64,000 nucleotides of DNA from Isoetes taiwanensis (GCA_021234155.1 JAJEKV010000040.1:11553072-11617071); one strand, 5' to 3'; positions 12,368 through 24,033 are shown, counted from the stretch's first letter. Notes: generated by a model not told the origin, from the letters alone. Program-made: numbers and translations.

Positions 12368-12699
12368 TCTCAGGCCTGTATTTTCCAAAAATGGCCCTAA
12401 GAACTGTGTTTTATTTTATTTTTTTTGCCTGTAGCATCACTTGACTAACTTGATTTTGTCTTTTGCAGTCCTTATCTCGACCAGATAGTACATGCTTGGG
12501 AGCAATGAAAAGACCAGTTCATTGAAGAAAGGTGCCGAGAAGAAGGTCATCAGTTGGACATACAAGCTCCGTGACTTGGAGAGAGCTCCACGCGCCGTTT
12601 GCACTAGGTGGTTCATGTGTGAAGAGGGTGTAATCATTGTGCCCATACGACCACTATGGTCTCTTCACCCACTGTGATATATATTGTAATGAGCCCATT

Positions 12700-14760
12700 T
12701 ATAAATATAAGGTATCTCAAAACTAGTATTTTTTGGTGATTAAGTAAACAATTTGCTTAATTTTTGTTGGAATTTGTGATCTCTTGTCTAACCACCTAAG
12801 AAAATAGAGCCAAAATGTTCAACTAAGAATCTTTTTCAACTAGAACTTTGATTTCAATCTGTAATGAAATTCCTATGTTTGTTGCATTGTTCTTGTTCTC
12901 GACTCGCTATCCGAGAAAACTGGAAGAAAGCTTGGATGCACACTAACAGACAAAAATTCGAATTATGGACAGTTTTCGGGTCGGGGTGCTCCTTTTTGTG
13001 TAAAATAACAGGGTTCCAAAAAAAAGTGGGAATGGAATGAGACCCACTTTAATTAAATACGACTTCTTGTTAATTAATAACATGAATAATTAATACACAA
13101 AATATTCATGATGATGTGTCATGTATTCGTATGTATAGCATATAAATATATGGAACGTTAGAAGGTAAAGTCTCCCCTCCATACAGAGGTAACGTGAGAT
13201 TATAAGTTATACAGAAGCTGTCATGTTCAAAGTGATCAAGTTTGAAATGACTCGTAATGTGCAATTTATAAGTCTCAGAGAATTCATGTCATGCTGAATG
13301 CGACATACACATTCATGGAAATGTTTGAATACGATATACACATCTCATCGTGAGTCGAATATGAAACGGAACATTAAAAGGCATAATGCTAATGGTCGTA
13401 GGGCATATGTCCGATATACGGATACCTCAAAGACGGCATGGTTTGTGTAACGAACCTTTTAAATACAGCGGGAAATGTAAGAATTAATTTTAGATTGAAT
13501 TGACGAAGTTGTGCTCGTATAAAAGTACAAGACTAATTTAAGTGGTTGAGGTACGAAATTACAGAGAAACAAGGTACATTATGTAAAACAATACCTTGGT
13601 GGTTTAAGCTATTCTAGACTAAACTCGGCCCAAGGAAGAATAACCGATTAAGTGACATGGTAGGTAATATAGCTCCATGTAGTGCATCGATGGCAATTAT
13701 ACGTCCACTCCTAGGAAGGTATATTGGCAAGGACCAATGGTTTATATAGAAACATGGTGCAGCAAGAGTATGTATGCGGCAACTGTAGTACGACATACGC
13801 ATAGCAAGCTGAACTACGCAGAGTTTTTCGAGGGGTTGATGACTAAACAGAATATTAAATATCCCATTAATAAATAAGTAATCGTATAAGGGTGCTGAAG
13901 GTTTAGAATAACGAATGGGAATGTATCCGTAATTTGGATCCATACTCAGGGAAAATGGCTACCATGGTATTTGTGTTCCCATTGAATCACTAGAATTTAA
14001 TCGACCTAGGAAGGTATACTTATGATATATGTATTGCGAGTGGTGCTTTTTTTTTGGGGGGGGGGGGGTATACAATTCAACTTATGATGACACTGGATAT
14101 ATCACCATATAGTTGAGGGAGAATTGGCCATAGATTATGTGTCATACAACATGTTACAGAGGTAACATACCAAGGTACGAACTAATTCATAATTATCCAT
14201 CATAGGAAAAGAATATCAGTTCAGAAGTTCCTAAGATGTGCAACATGAATGTGAGATTATGCATGAGTAAGATGAGAAGATAGTCGCCTACAAATGGGGA
14301 CGAATTTGCATTCATGTCCATTCTGGCGAGATGCCAATAGTGTGGAACGTAGTGTTAGTAGGGAAACCTTGAGCTAGTAGTTCAGCTCAAGGAGGTAATT
14401 AGGGGGGTGGTCCCCTAAAACCACAAACGTATTAACTAAACTAACGTAATGTGCTACTTGTGTAGGCCAGTGAAAGGGGAGCATAGACGAGGGAGCGCAT
14501 TACAAGAAGATGGGAGTCATAATTTTAGACTTAAATTATGGATTCTAATAACTATTGTGATAATGTTTTGAATTTACTATAATGAGTAACCATTGTGAAG
14601 GCTATATAATTTTGTATAGGTACAAATATCGCCTATGATACGTATTAATTACTTAATAGGTTGATCATTTCATTAAAATCAAAAGTTATATGTTCATGTG
14701 TGTTTTTGCAGGGTCAGTGTAGGTTCGTCACCTTAGCGTAATGCTAAGGACATCATTATC
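12700..14760 (+). other. degenerate interior upstream of a Ty3-like 3' LTR
   Basis: This stretch ends in a polypurine tract and a 3' LTR, so it should be retrotransposon interior, but I cannot read integrase, RNase H or chromodomain motifs in any frame. It is either too decayed or noncoding. A G-run (14053-14068) is the only striking feature. Confidence 0.35.
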
Positions 14761-14774
14761 TTAAGGGGGGGGAA
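14761..14774 (+). other. polypurine tract
   Basis: TTAAGGGGGGGGAA sits immediately before the TGTGACG start of the LTR, as expected for the plus-strand priming site of an LTR retrotransposon. Confidence 0.75.
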
Positions 14775-16396
14775 TGTGACGTTCCAAGGAATATATGCCA
14801 TAAATATGTATATTTCCAGGTCCGTCACTATACAAGTCTATCTCCATAGCCTTGTATACCATAGATTAGTGGCATAGGGTGCATGACTAAGTTATTCATA
14901 TAACTTAGCCAACCTTAGGTTAAGACCACTTTCCACGTGGCCCTAACCTATTGGGCCCCTGCCACACGGAACCACCCTATTGGAGCCACGTGGCAGGTGA
15001 CATCAACCCTAACCTATAAATGGCCAAACCCTAACCCTAGGCCATTTTTCTGGCTCCAACAGTCTGAGAACCCTTTTCGCGCTCGAAACTGTGTTTCGAG
15101 AACCGTCTGCTATGGCATAACATAGCACAACAGCCCCAGAGCGTGTGCGCATCAGTAGGAGTGGGAGCTACTTCGACCACCTTGAAGACCATGGAGACGC
15201 CGGGAGTAGGAGGGAGTTCTTCAGGGCAGGTATTTGGGTTAGAGTTCTTTGTAGATCATCTGGAAGTTAGGACTCCAGATGAGTTAGCATTTCGTGTCTC
15301 TAGTAAAGCCTTCCTAGAACCCTCAGTCTAGATCTTGAACCTTAACTGTAAGTTAGATGTATATGATTAGGTTTAGATGTTATTCTCATTATTATCATGT
15401 TATGTGGATATGTGATGTTGGTTGATCATATTTGTTCCTCTTGTATTGGGAAGGGGGGTAGAGACCTAGTAATCATTACTTAGTGATGCTCCTAGTTTAG
15501 ACCCCTTAGTTCCTATTATATGTGGCCTGTGCATAGGAACCCACCGGGCTACCGGGGCTATGATGCGACTTAGCAACGGGGCTAGAGGCGAAGCGGAGGG
15601 AGGGTCCCTGCTGAGCGCGGCTACTGGGAACCCATAGCAGGCTAGGCCTATGGCCGGTCACTTCGAGAGGGCTGGGCATGGGTCCGACACCTCCTGGGGC
15701 AATGGTGTCGCCCTGCCTCTCAAGAGCTGTAGGTGATGGCCTAGCTCTTGTTTTGGGGGGGTCAGTCGGGTAAGAATCGCATGTCGCCATGATTCTCTAG
15801 CCGCCCATGGAACCTCTAGACCCCGAGAAGGGGAGATGGAACCCTTCCTGCCTCGTCGGACTAGGCAGATGCAACCCGGAGCATTCTCGATGGGTGATAC
15901 CATGAGATTGCATATCCCGAAGGCTAGAGTCGCACCAGAACCCGATCTAGCCCATCTGCAAAGTATGCACAGGAGGGGCGGATAGAGTGGTCAACCCTAG
16001 CCATTGTCTCTAGCCAATCCTGCCATTGTTATGCTTCGGTCTGCTCTATCTTGTGGCCTAGCCATCAGTCTACCTCCCTTTGAGTCCGAGCCTTGGGTAG
16101 GAGCTCTCACGTTTTATGGCATATGTTTATCTCTATTGTATCTATGGATGTATGGATGTGCTACCCTTCGTGGTAGTTCGACGTATTGTTGTTGTTAGTT
16201 CTGAGATTGTTTTTGCTTCCGCTGTTATAGGAGCCCATAAGGGAAGGGCGCGCAAGACACCTTCGTGTCCCCTTCCCCCACTAGGGATACCATGGAGTGC
16301 GAAATAGACGGAGGGCCCGTGCGGTCGAAGGACCGGATGGGGGATTTCCTGCGGAGTGTACGGCTGGGTGCCGTATATTTTGTAGGGAGCGTCACA
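14775..16396 (+). mobile_element. Ty3-like 3' LTR, 1622 bp
   Basis: Begins TGTGACGTTCC directly after a polypurine tract and ends GGGAGCGTCACA, giving the usual TG...CA ends with short inverted TGTGACG/CGTCACA tips. A related copy in reverse orientation starts at 8724, which supports the end at 16396. No complete 5' LTR was found in the window. Open frames inside (for example 16004-16480) are likely chance. Confidence 0.75.
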
Positions 16397-16467
16397 GTAT
16401 GGGGTGTGATTAAGGTCATGAATGAAAACATGTGCATGTTAGATTCCTCCTATTTTTTAAGGGATAA

Positions 16468-16653
16468 TCAAGCGTCTTAAATATCATCTACTATATGTTT
16501 GAACCAAAGAAAATACATGGTGTTTTGTGGACCTGTACCGAGTTTTTTTCTGTGTTGTCATATTAAAGCCAAAGCAAAGGAAAAAACCACAAGGAGTTTT
16601 TCAGATTTTACGTTGGTTCAAACATGACAGTAGATGATATTTAAGACGCTTGA
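16468..16653. repeat. 186-bp fold-back repeat upstream of the lectin gene
   Basis: Arms 16468-16507 and 16613-16653 are inverted copies (TCAAGCGTCTTAAATATCAT and its complement) with few mismatches, separated by about 105 bp. Diverged direct repeats around AAGGTCATGAATGAAAACATG flank it at about 16412 and 16670. It looks like a MITE or a local inversion-duplication, 245 bp upstream of the lectin ATG. Confidence 0.7.
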
Positions 16654-16897
16654 GGGATAATTACTAAGGTCATAAATGAAACCATGCATGTTCCATAACA
16701 TTCTCGTGACTTCTTCTGGAGAGTGAATTGTGTGGAGTCAATAAGATTAAGCAAGAGGAAACTTAGGAGGATCCAAAATGTACAAGAGTCTTGGGAGGAT
16801 CCAAAATGTATAGGATTCTTTCGTGGGTATAAAAACATAATTTCTAGCTGCCTAGAATGCATAGCTTCCTAGTGTGTTACAATTTCATTCTGAAACC

Positions 16898-17191
16898 ATG
16901 TCTTCTAACACACTCTATACAGGCCAAGTCCTTGTTGCCAAGGACGAGGCTATCAAGTCTCAGAATGGTCTTTGTTCTCTTGTGATGCAGAGAGATGGCA
17001 ACTGCGTTCTCTACGACCCAAAGGAACCTGTGTGGCACTCAAACACTGTCAAGATGAGTCATTTTGCATCAGTCAGCGATGAGGGGATCTTTGTGGTGAA
17101 GAATGATCCGGATTGCGTCATCTACAAAACTCCCAATGCTGCACCAGGCTTTGAAATCCCCAATAGCTCTAACCATATAATTTGCCAGTAA
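16898..17191 (+). CDS. GNA/bulb-type (G-type) lectin, single domain
   Basis: Encodes 97 residues forming one bulb-type (GNA) lectin domain. The mannose-binding consensus QxDxNxVxY is intact at residues 31-39 (QRDGNCVLY); a second site at 68-76 (KNDPDCVIY) is degenerate, changing the Gln and Asn. No signal peptide or C-terminal extension is visible, so a nucleocytoplasmic lectin is more likely than the vacuolar type. The ATG at 16898 is chosen because the frame upstream has only a GTG and the domain starts right after (LYTGQVLVAKD). A decayed second domain lies 180 bp downstream. The function is inferred from the family: binding of mannose/N-glycans, often stress-induced. Confidence 0.8.
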   Translation: MSSNTLYTGQVLVAKDEAIKSQNGLCSLVMQRDGNCVLYDPKEPVWHSNTVKMSHFASVSDEGIFVVKNDPDCVIYKTPNAAPGFEIPNSSNHIICQ

Positions 17192-17369
17192 ATCTCATGC
17201 TCCACCGGACTTTGAATATAAGCTAGTAATTATTTGCTGGAATTTGACAGAAACCCCACAATTTTTTTGCCGGCCAAAAAAAAAAACTCGAACTGGAAAA
17301 TAAGGACTGTGATCGGAAATTTAGCAGACTAACCCCCTATTTTTCGATGCCTGTGCTACATGCCCAAAA

Positions 17370-17477
17370 GGAATCTACAAGCTGCTGCTTCAAAATTATG
17401 GTAACCTCGTACTCTTTGATGCCAAGGATATCCCTTTCTGGCACACCAACACTGCTCAAAAGTTGGTCAACATCTAG
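17370..17477 (+). pseudogene. decayed second lectin domain
   Basis: The frame from 17370 reads GIYKLLLQNYGNLVLFDAKD then IPFWHTNTAQKLVNI and stops at TAG 17475. It aligns with the middle of the intact lectin (CSLVMQRDGNCVLYDPKEPVWHSNT): QNYGNLVLF replaces QRDGNCVLY, so Asp and Tyr of the sugar site are lost. No start codon or domain end is present. It is probably a remnant of a tandem duplication, or of a former two-domain lectin. Confidence 0.75.
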
Positions 17478-17479
17478 AG

Positions 17480-18690
17480 TGCTATTGTATGTCAAGCCGA
17501 ATAAGTCGATTAATCTCTGCAGAGTTTCATGCTGGAATTAATGGACGCTAGTGTTTGCCTAGCTGGTTTGACAAAATGAGTGGCCTTTATTTTATTTTAT
17601 GAGATTTATGTGCATTTGTTGTGTTTGTTTGTTTGCTAGGTATATTGTAATATGATAAGGTCGTTAATGACCAAATTGATGAGAAACCATACATCCAATG
17701 CTCAAAACTGAGACTGCTCTAAGTTCTTCTTCATTAATGCTTGAAACTTTACACACATTATTTGAAAGCATTTGATATTGCCCTTCCTACATTTACAATG
17801 GGCTGTTACCAAACGAGGCACAGTCATACTATGATTGAACCATGATCCTGTAGCAGCTATGTAAGTTACATCCACACAGATCACAGTCATTTGGCAACAG
17901 GTAGCAATTTCTATCAGCTCAAGAGCACAGTCTATTATTCTGAAATGAACTCCAGCAGTATCTCTGTTCCTCTTTCAGCTGCAACTAAAGCAGCATACAT
18001 ATCTCATAAGCAAAAGGATTCATATTCACATCAACAACAATAAATGGGTCATCAGAAAACAGCATTTCCAAATCAATAATTTGGCTCTCTGGCTCAGCAA
18101 ATTTCCAGATCTGAAGCAAGGCTCTGTCACAAAACGCCAGTAAGATAAAAGGGCTGGTAGTAGATAACTTAGCAATCACGATTCATACCTCCAAACCTTT
18201 GTTTCAGGCCAATAATCAGCAAACAACTGCCCAAATCCTACAAATTTCAGAGTGAGAAGACCTGCCACTGAGTTGAGCGCCATCGCCGAGATGGGAAGAA
18301 ACAAGTGACATAGCCGAGCTGGGAAGAAACAGAGAGGTAAATTAAGACAGACGCTTGTGATGCAAAATTTCTGGCTCCATTCTTTGTATTTCACCATAAC
18401 AGAGAACGAAATAGACTAGATCGCCCCTTCCTCCTGGTTTGGCAACATTCGTCCTTGCGTTTGGAGGTTCAGCCCCCGCCATATTTCACACACTGCCCAA
18501 CAGGAAGATGTAAGTATCTTAGCAAATGACCATGCAACTCCGGTCTTAAGCTCCTGCTCCTCTATTTGACATCATGAAAATAGATTACACGTAACTTAAA
18601 AGCAGCCTGTAGGGGTATTGTAGAGGTAAGCTAACAGAGATATGGTTTGTGGTTTAGCACCTCACCGGGAATCACAGACGTGTTAGTTTA
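17480..18690. other. intergenic between lectin and receptor kinase
   Basis: Minus-strand open frames at 17985-18179 and 18176-18397 give plausible-looking but unrecognised peptides. They could be decayed coding sequence or 3' UTR of the kinase gene. Nothing here is firmly supported. Confidence 0.4.
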
Positions 18691-18698
18691 TCATATTG

Positions 18699-20936
18699 CT
18701 AGTTCTTCTTATACATCATTTCAGTAGAGGATGAGCCTCCTTCATGGGAAGAAATGACAGAAGTGGAGGATAGCAGGCTAGAATCAGAACTTTGGAACAT
18801 GGCCTGTTGCTGTGGAATCCTACAATTCGAAATTTGAAGCTCGTCTAATATTCCTTCCAATTTATTTGCCACATAGCTCATACTTGGCCTATCTTTTCCT
18901 TTCCTCCTCAAACATCTCAAACCCAAATCCATGGCCTTCAAAAGGGCTTCTGGATTTGGTGGGCATTCCAATGATTGATCCAGCATGTTGATCATTGTTA
19001 CATCACTTTGTAACATGTCAGATGTCCAAGCTACCACCGTTACAGCCTTAAGTCCAGTTAGAAGCTCCAAAAGAACCACACCAAAACTGTATACATCACT
19101 TTTCACAGTAAGATCCATGGTTTGAAAATATTCAGGATCTAAATAACCTGGAGTACCAGCAATTGGCATGCCTGTTAAATGCCCAGAATTATAGTGGCCT
19201 TCATTTGGAGGAGGAAGCAAAACAGAGAGTCCAAAATCAGATACAAAAGCATTCCATGCTGCATCTAATAAAATGTTTGAAGATTTTACATCCCTGTGTA
19301 TGATCCTAGGTGAAGCATATATATGGAGATACTCTAGACCCCTTGCTGCCTGCGCTGCTATCTTAATTCTTTTATGCCAATCCAAATTTACTGCCTTTTT
19401 TTTGTCAAACAGGCAATCATAGAGTGATCCTTTTTCCATAAATTCATAAACTAGAAGTCCTTCCTCTTCGCAATATCCAACGAGGTTTACCAGATTGACA
19501 TGGTGTACTCTAGCCAGAAGCTGCAATTCTGTTGTTAAAGAAGCTAAAGTGGTGAGATGGGCTGCTTTTTTTATTGCAACATTTTGGCCATTTGGAAGAA
19601 TTCCTTTATAGACCATACCAAATGCGCCCTTTCCAAGAATCATTTCTTCACTGTAGTTATTACATGCTAGTTTGAGCTGGGCGCTACTGAATTGCACTAC
19701 TCTGTTTGCCTGCAATCTCCAGCTCTCTGTTTTAGATTTTGCCCTAGTTGGGCAAAGGCAAAAGCGCAGAAGAAAAATGATAAAGATCACACCAAAACCA
19801 CATGCTAGAGCAATCCCAACTATGAATCCCTTTGTTATGGAGCTACTTGAACTGGAAACACCAGAGGTAGAATTAGGGTTACTTACAGGTGTTCTGGTTG
19901 TCTGATTTGCACATGTAGCATACTGAAAGCACAACTTATCAGAAGTATTAGGGCATTCCTGTTTGGATGCTGAAGAATTGCATTCTTGCAGTTGTTGATC
20001 AGATAAACATTCTTGAGCACATAATGCTTCGTTTGCATAAGCAGGATAATCATTCTGAGTTCTAGTACTTCCTTTACAAACCACGGCGCCAGTATCTTTT
20101 TGCACTGCACATGCATAATTACTTGCTGAAGATATGATTGAAAACTTCCCTGTGAACTCTACATTCTTCAAAGAACCCCAACAGTAAACCCCTTCAGTAT
20201 CTTTTAGCAATCCACATGTATGATTTGCACCAGCACTTAAGGCAGAAAATTTCATGCCTTGAGGTGGATTTGTTTGACCTAACGAATTATCTCCCCAACA
20301 TGTTATGTTCTCTGACCCACTCTCAATTCCACAAACATGGTTAATACCTGCAAATATCGCGTCGAATGTGCGGCTACCATGTGTAGCAGACCAATCAGAT
20401 TTTACACCACTTCCCCAGCAAGTTACACTCTTTGATGATTCCCTCAAGCCACAGCTAAATTTATAACCGCAAGTTACAGATATCAAGCGAATTGTAGGAA
20501 CATCCTGTATCTTTCCATTTCCATCCCCCCAGCAGTTAACCTGTTTATTATCTTTTCTGATAGCACAAACATGATAAGATCCGGTATTGAGGCTAGAATA
20601 AATAGTGTCATTATAGTCTTGTGGAATTTCGACACCAGAAGTCTTAGGTTGACCCCAACAAGCTGGCTTACCAGAATCATAGATGAGACCACAGAAGAAA
20701 TACTGTCCTCCTGAGATTGCAAACATGGACTTTTTTGGAGGGCCTGGTAATACATTTTGATCGCTGAATCCTTCACAATCGGGAAACAAGGTTTTATTTT
20801 GCAAAACACATACTGCTGAATTTGTGACCTCCCCAGGATCTCCAGATGTGGCAATTGTGCTCATATAACCTGTGCCTTCCACGGCTTTGATGCACATGTA
20901 AAAGCTTAGAATTAGAACACTGAACAAGAACTCCAT
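18699..20936 (-). CDS. CRINKLY4-related receptor-like kinase
   Basis: Intact single-exon frame of 745 residues from the ATG at 20936 (an in-frame TTG lies 9 nt upstream). Order: signal peptide (1-20); six RCC1-like 'crinkly' repeats (about 70-290), each ending near CWG (for example GSYHVCAIRKDNKQVNCWG); a Cys-rich TNFR-like segment (305-345); Ser-rich linker; one membrane segment (370-392); Ser/Thr kinase (433-700) with GKGAFGMVYKG, Lys457, HRDVKSSN (547-554), DFG (567-569) and GTPGYLDPEY. All catalytic residues are present. The stretch after ELLTGLKAV is shorter than in many CR4 kinases, which carry an extra linker before the 'W' of subdomain X. CR4-family kinases act at the plasma membrane in cell-fate and differentiation signalling; the ligand here is unknown. 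A CTGCAG acceptor-like site just upstream suggests a 5' UTR intron. Confidence 0.92.
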   Translation of the reverse strand: MEFLFSVLILSFYMCIKAVEGTGYMSTIATSGDPGEVTNSAVCVLQNKTLFPDCEGFSDQNVLPGPPKKSMFAISGGQYFFCGLIYDSGKPACWGQPKTSGVEIPQDYNDTIYSSLNTGSYHVCAIRKDNKQVNCWGDGNGKIQDVPTIRLISVTCGYKFSCGLRESSKSVTCWGSGVKSDWSATHGSRTFDAIFAGINHVCGIESGSENITCWGDNSLGQTNPPQGMKFSALSAGANHTCGLLKDTEGVYCWGSLKNVEFTGKFSIISSASNYACAVQKDTGAVVCKGSTRTQNDYPAYANEALCAQECLSDQQLQECNSSASKQECPNTSDKLCFQYATCANQTTRTPVSNPNSTSGVSSSSSSITKGFIVGIALACGFGVIFIIFLLRFCLCPTRAKSKTESWRLQANRVVQFSSAQLKLACNNYSEEMILGKGAFGMVYKGILPNGQNVAIKKAAHLTTLASLTTELQLLARVHHVNLVNLVGYCEEEGLLVYEFMEKGSLYDCLFDKKKAVNLDWHKRIKIAAQAARGLEYLHIYASPRIIHRDVKSSNILLDAAWNAFVSDFGLSVLLPPPNEGHYNSGHLTGMPIAGTPGYLDPEYFQTMDLTVKSDVYSFGVVLLELLTGLKAVTVVAWTSDMLQSDVTMINMLDQSLECPPNPEALLKAMDLGLRCLRRKGKDRPSMSYVANKLEGILDELQISNCRIPQQQAMFQSSDSSLLSSTSVISSHEGGSSSTEMMYKKN

Positions 20937-20949
20937 TCTGTGCAAGGAT

Positions 20950-21412
20950 TGACAGAGAACCTGCAGTCATAGACAAGGTTGAAAATGGTAACCACCATCT
21001 TTTCTAATTGCTTTGTTTTTTCCCGGAAGTGTACGTTTGATTGCAATGTCCCACCTATAAAGCTTTGCAAAATGGTAAAATTATTTTCATTCGGCCTTTG
21101 ATTAGCAGCGATGTCCTTTTTATAAGACAGGCAACTAGGTCAAGGTGGGTAGTTTTGTGCCATCCCGGTAAATGTCGGACGTGGGCATGTTATAGCCAGC
21201 CTTAAATGGCAAAAAATCTGCTAACTCCACAAAAACCCCGTGTAATATTTTTTGGTTGTGGCTATAACATGTCAAAGACATGGGTATACCACGGATAGAC
21301 CCGTGGCTATAACATGACGGCATCCGATATATACGGTGCTCCAGTTTTGTGATGCTAATTGCCTCAGACTTTATTTATGTGATGACTATGCAACAGAATT
21401 AGTCAAGCAAAG
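20950..21412. other. intergenic upstream of the kinase
   Basis: Likely holds the kinase promoter and 5' UTR, but no TATA box could be fixed. GTGGCTATAACATG occurs twice (about 21255 and 21303) and once inverted (about 21185). Confidence 0.4.
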
Positions 21413-21624
21413 CGTGTTTCATTTTATCTTTGTTGAATAGACTTTGAGCACAACCAAGGGGAGCCATCTACATTGCACAAGAAGATAGTAAAATTTTCTC
21501 CTACAATATGCAAAAAGGCCAAGTTTCTTTTATCTTTGTTGAATAGACTTTGAGCACAACCAAGGGGAGCCACCTACATTGCACAAGAAGATAGTAAAAT
21601 TTTCTCCTACAATCTGCAAAAAGG
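21413..21624. repeat. 106-bp tandem duplication
   Basis: Two almost identical 106-bp units, each with TTTTATCTTTGTTGAATAG and CAACCAAGGGGAGCCA and ending in AAAAAGGCCAAGT. Only a few substitutions separate them, so the duplication is recent. No coding content. Confidence 0.9.
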
Positions 21625-22961
21625 CCAAGTCCACGTGCAACGGATGAGACTACATAAGACGTTATATGGCATACTGATAATTGTCTACACTAAATTGGCA
21701 ACTTCTAAGCCAAAATGCAAGGATCCACAACATCAAGGAAAGCCTCTTGTAGTTCTCATAGAACCTTGAATCTTGTGGTGGTTTTCTTTTTTGTTTTGAT
21801 ATAACTACACTATACAATTTCATTTGCTTACTCACTTGGAGATGCTGTTGTCGATATTACTAGAGGCTTTCTAGGAATTTCTACATGAAGTAGCACACAA
21901 TAGGTCGACAAGTGTCTCTATCACTATGAATGGCCTTCTTTGAATTTTGGCTAGTTCTTGGTAGAATATATGCCAAGTAGGCATATACCATTTTGACAAC
22001 ATGATGTTAAACATGTGCATAAGACATTTGAACTTGGTAAGTCTAATGACAACCATTGCATGTAGCAAGCAATTATACACTGGCACTTCAAAAAATGTTT
22101 CTAATGAATTAACCTATATTCAATCATTTTATGTTTACAATAGTGTATCAAAGTGAATTGAATTGAACTGGTCTTTATTAGATGGTACCCAATTAATCCT
22201 TCCTGTTCTCCAATATTTTTTTTCCTTGCTAATTCAATATAGTTGACACGTGGTTTTTAGAATGATGACTTAATGATTGATGGGTTCGTAAAAGGAAAAA
22301 AGAAAAACGATGCTCTCCGCCGCAATCTAAGTGCTGTGGACCATGCCACGTGTGAATCTGAGCACGGCCATCGCCACAAAGCTTGGCGTTTCTTCTGAAG
22401 CAACGGACTTCCGGCAGCGAAAAGGAGTTTCCTGAACCCCGATGGCTTCAATGGATCTCCAAAGCTCTACAATAGCTGTATGAACCATATTCGACCCAAT
22501 GGCCAATTAGGGGTGGCCACATGTCACTTTTGTGGTTTCAATTGAAGAAATTTCACCCAAAATTGGAGGTGGAGGCCTGTCGGAGGCCACTTTTGAATGT
22601 TCTAATCTGACAGGGTGAGCACCCAAAATTTTTAATTTGATTGTCTGTTTTCCTCTCTTCCGCAGCTGTTCTTGCAGCTCTTAACCGACAACCTTTCCAA
22701 TCCATGCGATGTCCACCGTTGATTGAAGCCTTGTGATAAGGCGTAACATGCATCCAACCCACCCCACATGGATGAAGAGGCAGCTGAAAACATGGAAACA
22801 GGCAGCTTTAGCATCGGATTCAGCCTCGGAGCTGATAATCCAGCTCTAGAAGATTCTGAACCTGTGATAATCCAGCTGTGGGAGCTGATAATCAAGCTAT
22901 GGGTGACGATAATCGAGCTGTGGGTGCAGGAATGGGTGAGGAAACTTTGCCTGCCGGTTAA
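21625..22961. other. no gene seen
   Basis: No supported gene. Degenerate short repeats around GATAATC(C/A)AGCT run at 22830-22915 just before the fold-back at 22962. Confidence 0.5.
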
Positions 22962-23108
22962 AGGGGATAAACACCCCTGCTTGCCCCTTACAGCAGATAA
23001 ATAGGCGAGCCCGGAGCCTGCGAGCCCCTTACAGCAGATAAACAGGCTCGCCCCTCCGAGCTCGCCTGTTTATCTGCTGTAAGGGGCTCGCAGGGGTGTT
23101 TATCCCCT
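22962..23108. repeat. 147-bp GC-rich fold-back
   Basis: Arms 22962-23009 and 23060-23108 are inverted copies about 48 bp long, containing AGGGGATAAACACCCCTGC and CCCCTTACAGCAGATAAA, with a handful of mismatches. A third copy of GAGCCCCTTACAGCAGATAA sits in the loop (23022). The GC-rich arms would give a very stable hairpin in DNA or RNA. Confidence 0.85.
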
Positions 23109-23781
23109 TCTTCCCCTCTCTCGTATCTCCTCTCATTTCAATTTCATATACGAAGGGGAGGGCCCTGAAAATTGCATGTGGCCACCTCTAATGCCTCTCT
23201 TCCTTAAGCGGAAGAAGACCAACTCTCCTTTTCTGCATGGAACAGAAGCTGCAAATGCATTATCTGGGCTGGATTTGAAAAGAATTCTGAACATATTAAC
23301 ATTCGGGATGTTTTCAGGAGGAAATGGCAAATTATATCGATGCGGAGCATGGAGAAAATGCAACGAAATAAAGCTTCTTAGCAAGAGCTTCCAACGCAAC
23401 AAGACCTTTCGAATCAAAATAGAGCTCCCAGCTTCAAATCCCAAAATTGCGATATCAAATGCAAATTGCATGGCGGCGCCAACAGAGAGCAAGCAACAAG
23501 GTAGGATTAAGAGCATGACGATCCAATTCAAGCAAGGGCTGGGCAGGTTGTCCACACTGCATTCTTATTTCTTACTGAAAAGATAACGGTTGTTATACAA
23601 AAGCAGGGGCGATATGGTGTTGTTTACCTAAGATTTGTTTGATGTCTTCCTCAATCATCTCATCTACCATAAATCCGCTCTCCAACCATCTCATCTACCA
23701 CAAATCCGCTCTAGTTTTGAAGACGGCCATGGCAAATAAGGGAGGGGAGCTGTGAAAATTCATGGCAAACTAATTCTGTAT
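23109..23781. other. no supported gene
   Basis: Overlapping frames on both strands (23176-23586 plus, 23133-23555 minus) are open. The minus-strand one starts with a hydrophobic signal-like stretch (LNWIVMLLILPCCLLSVGA) but matches no family I know, so I do not call it a gene. Confidence 0.4.
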
Positions 23782-24033
23782 ACGTAAAAATGGTTTAGAT
23801 AAAATTTTGCCACAACGAAACTCTTCAGAATCGCGGGTAAACTCCTTAGAATGCAGGGTAGATCTTCAGAATCGCTGGTAAACTCCTTCAGAATGCAAGG
23901 TAAATCTCTAATTTCTGGCTAAAACTGCCGGAGCAACTCAGAAAAAAGGCTTACATTCAGGGTTTGAATGTGTGCCACATGGCGTGGCGCTATTGAACGC
24001 GCAAGCACAATTTTATCTAAACTATTTTTACGT
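23782..24033. repeat. 252-bp MITE-like inverted-repeat element
   Basis: Ends 23782-23810 (ACGTAAAAATGGTTTAGATA...) and 24005-24033 are inverted copies with two or three mismatches. Inside, a 42-bp unit containing CTTCAGAATCGC and GGTAAACTCC is duplicated at about 23823-23905. No coding frame. A nonautonomous DNA element is the likely explanation; the target-site duplication is not clear. Confidence 0.7.

Noticed and set aside
23133-23555. Secreted protein on the minus strand
   Set aside because: Signal-like start, but no conserved domain, no supporting context, and the opposite strand is open over the same stretch.
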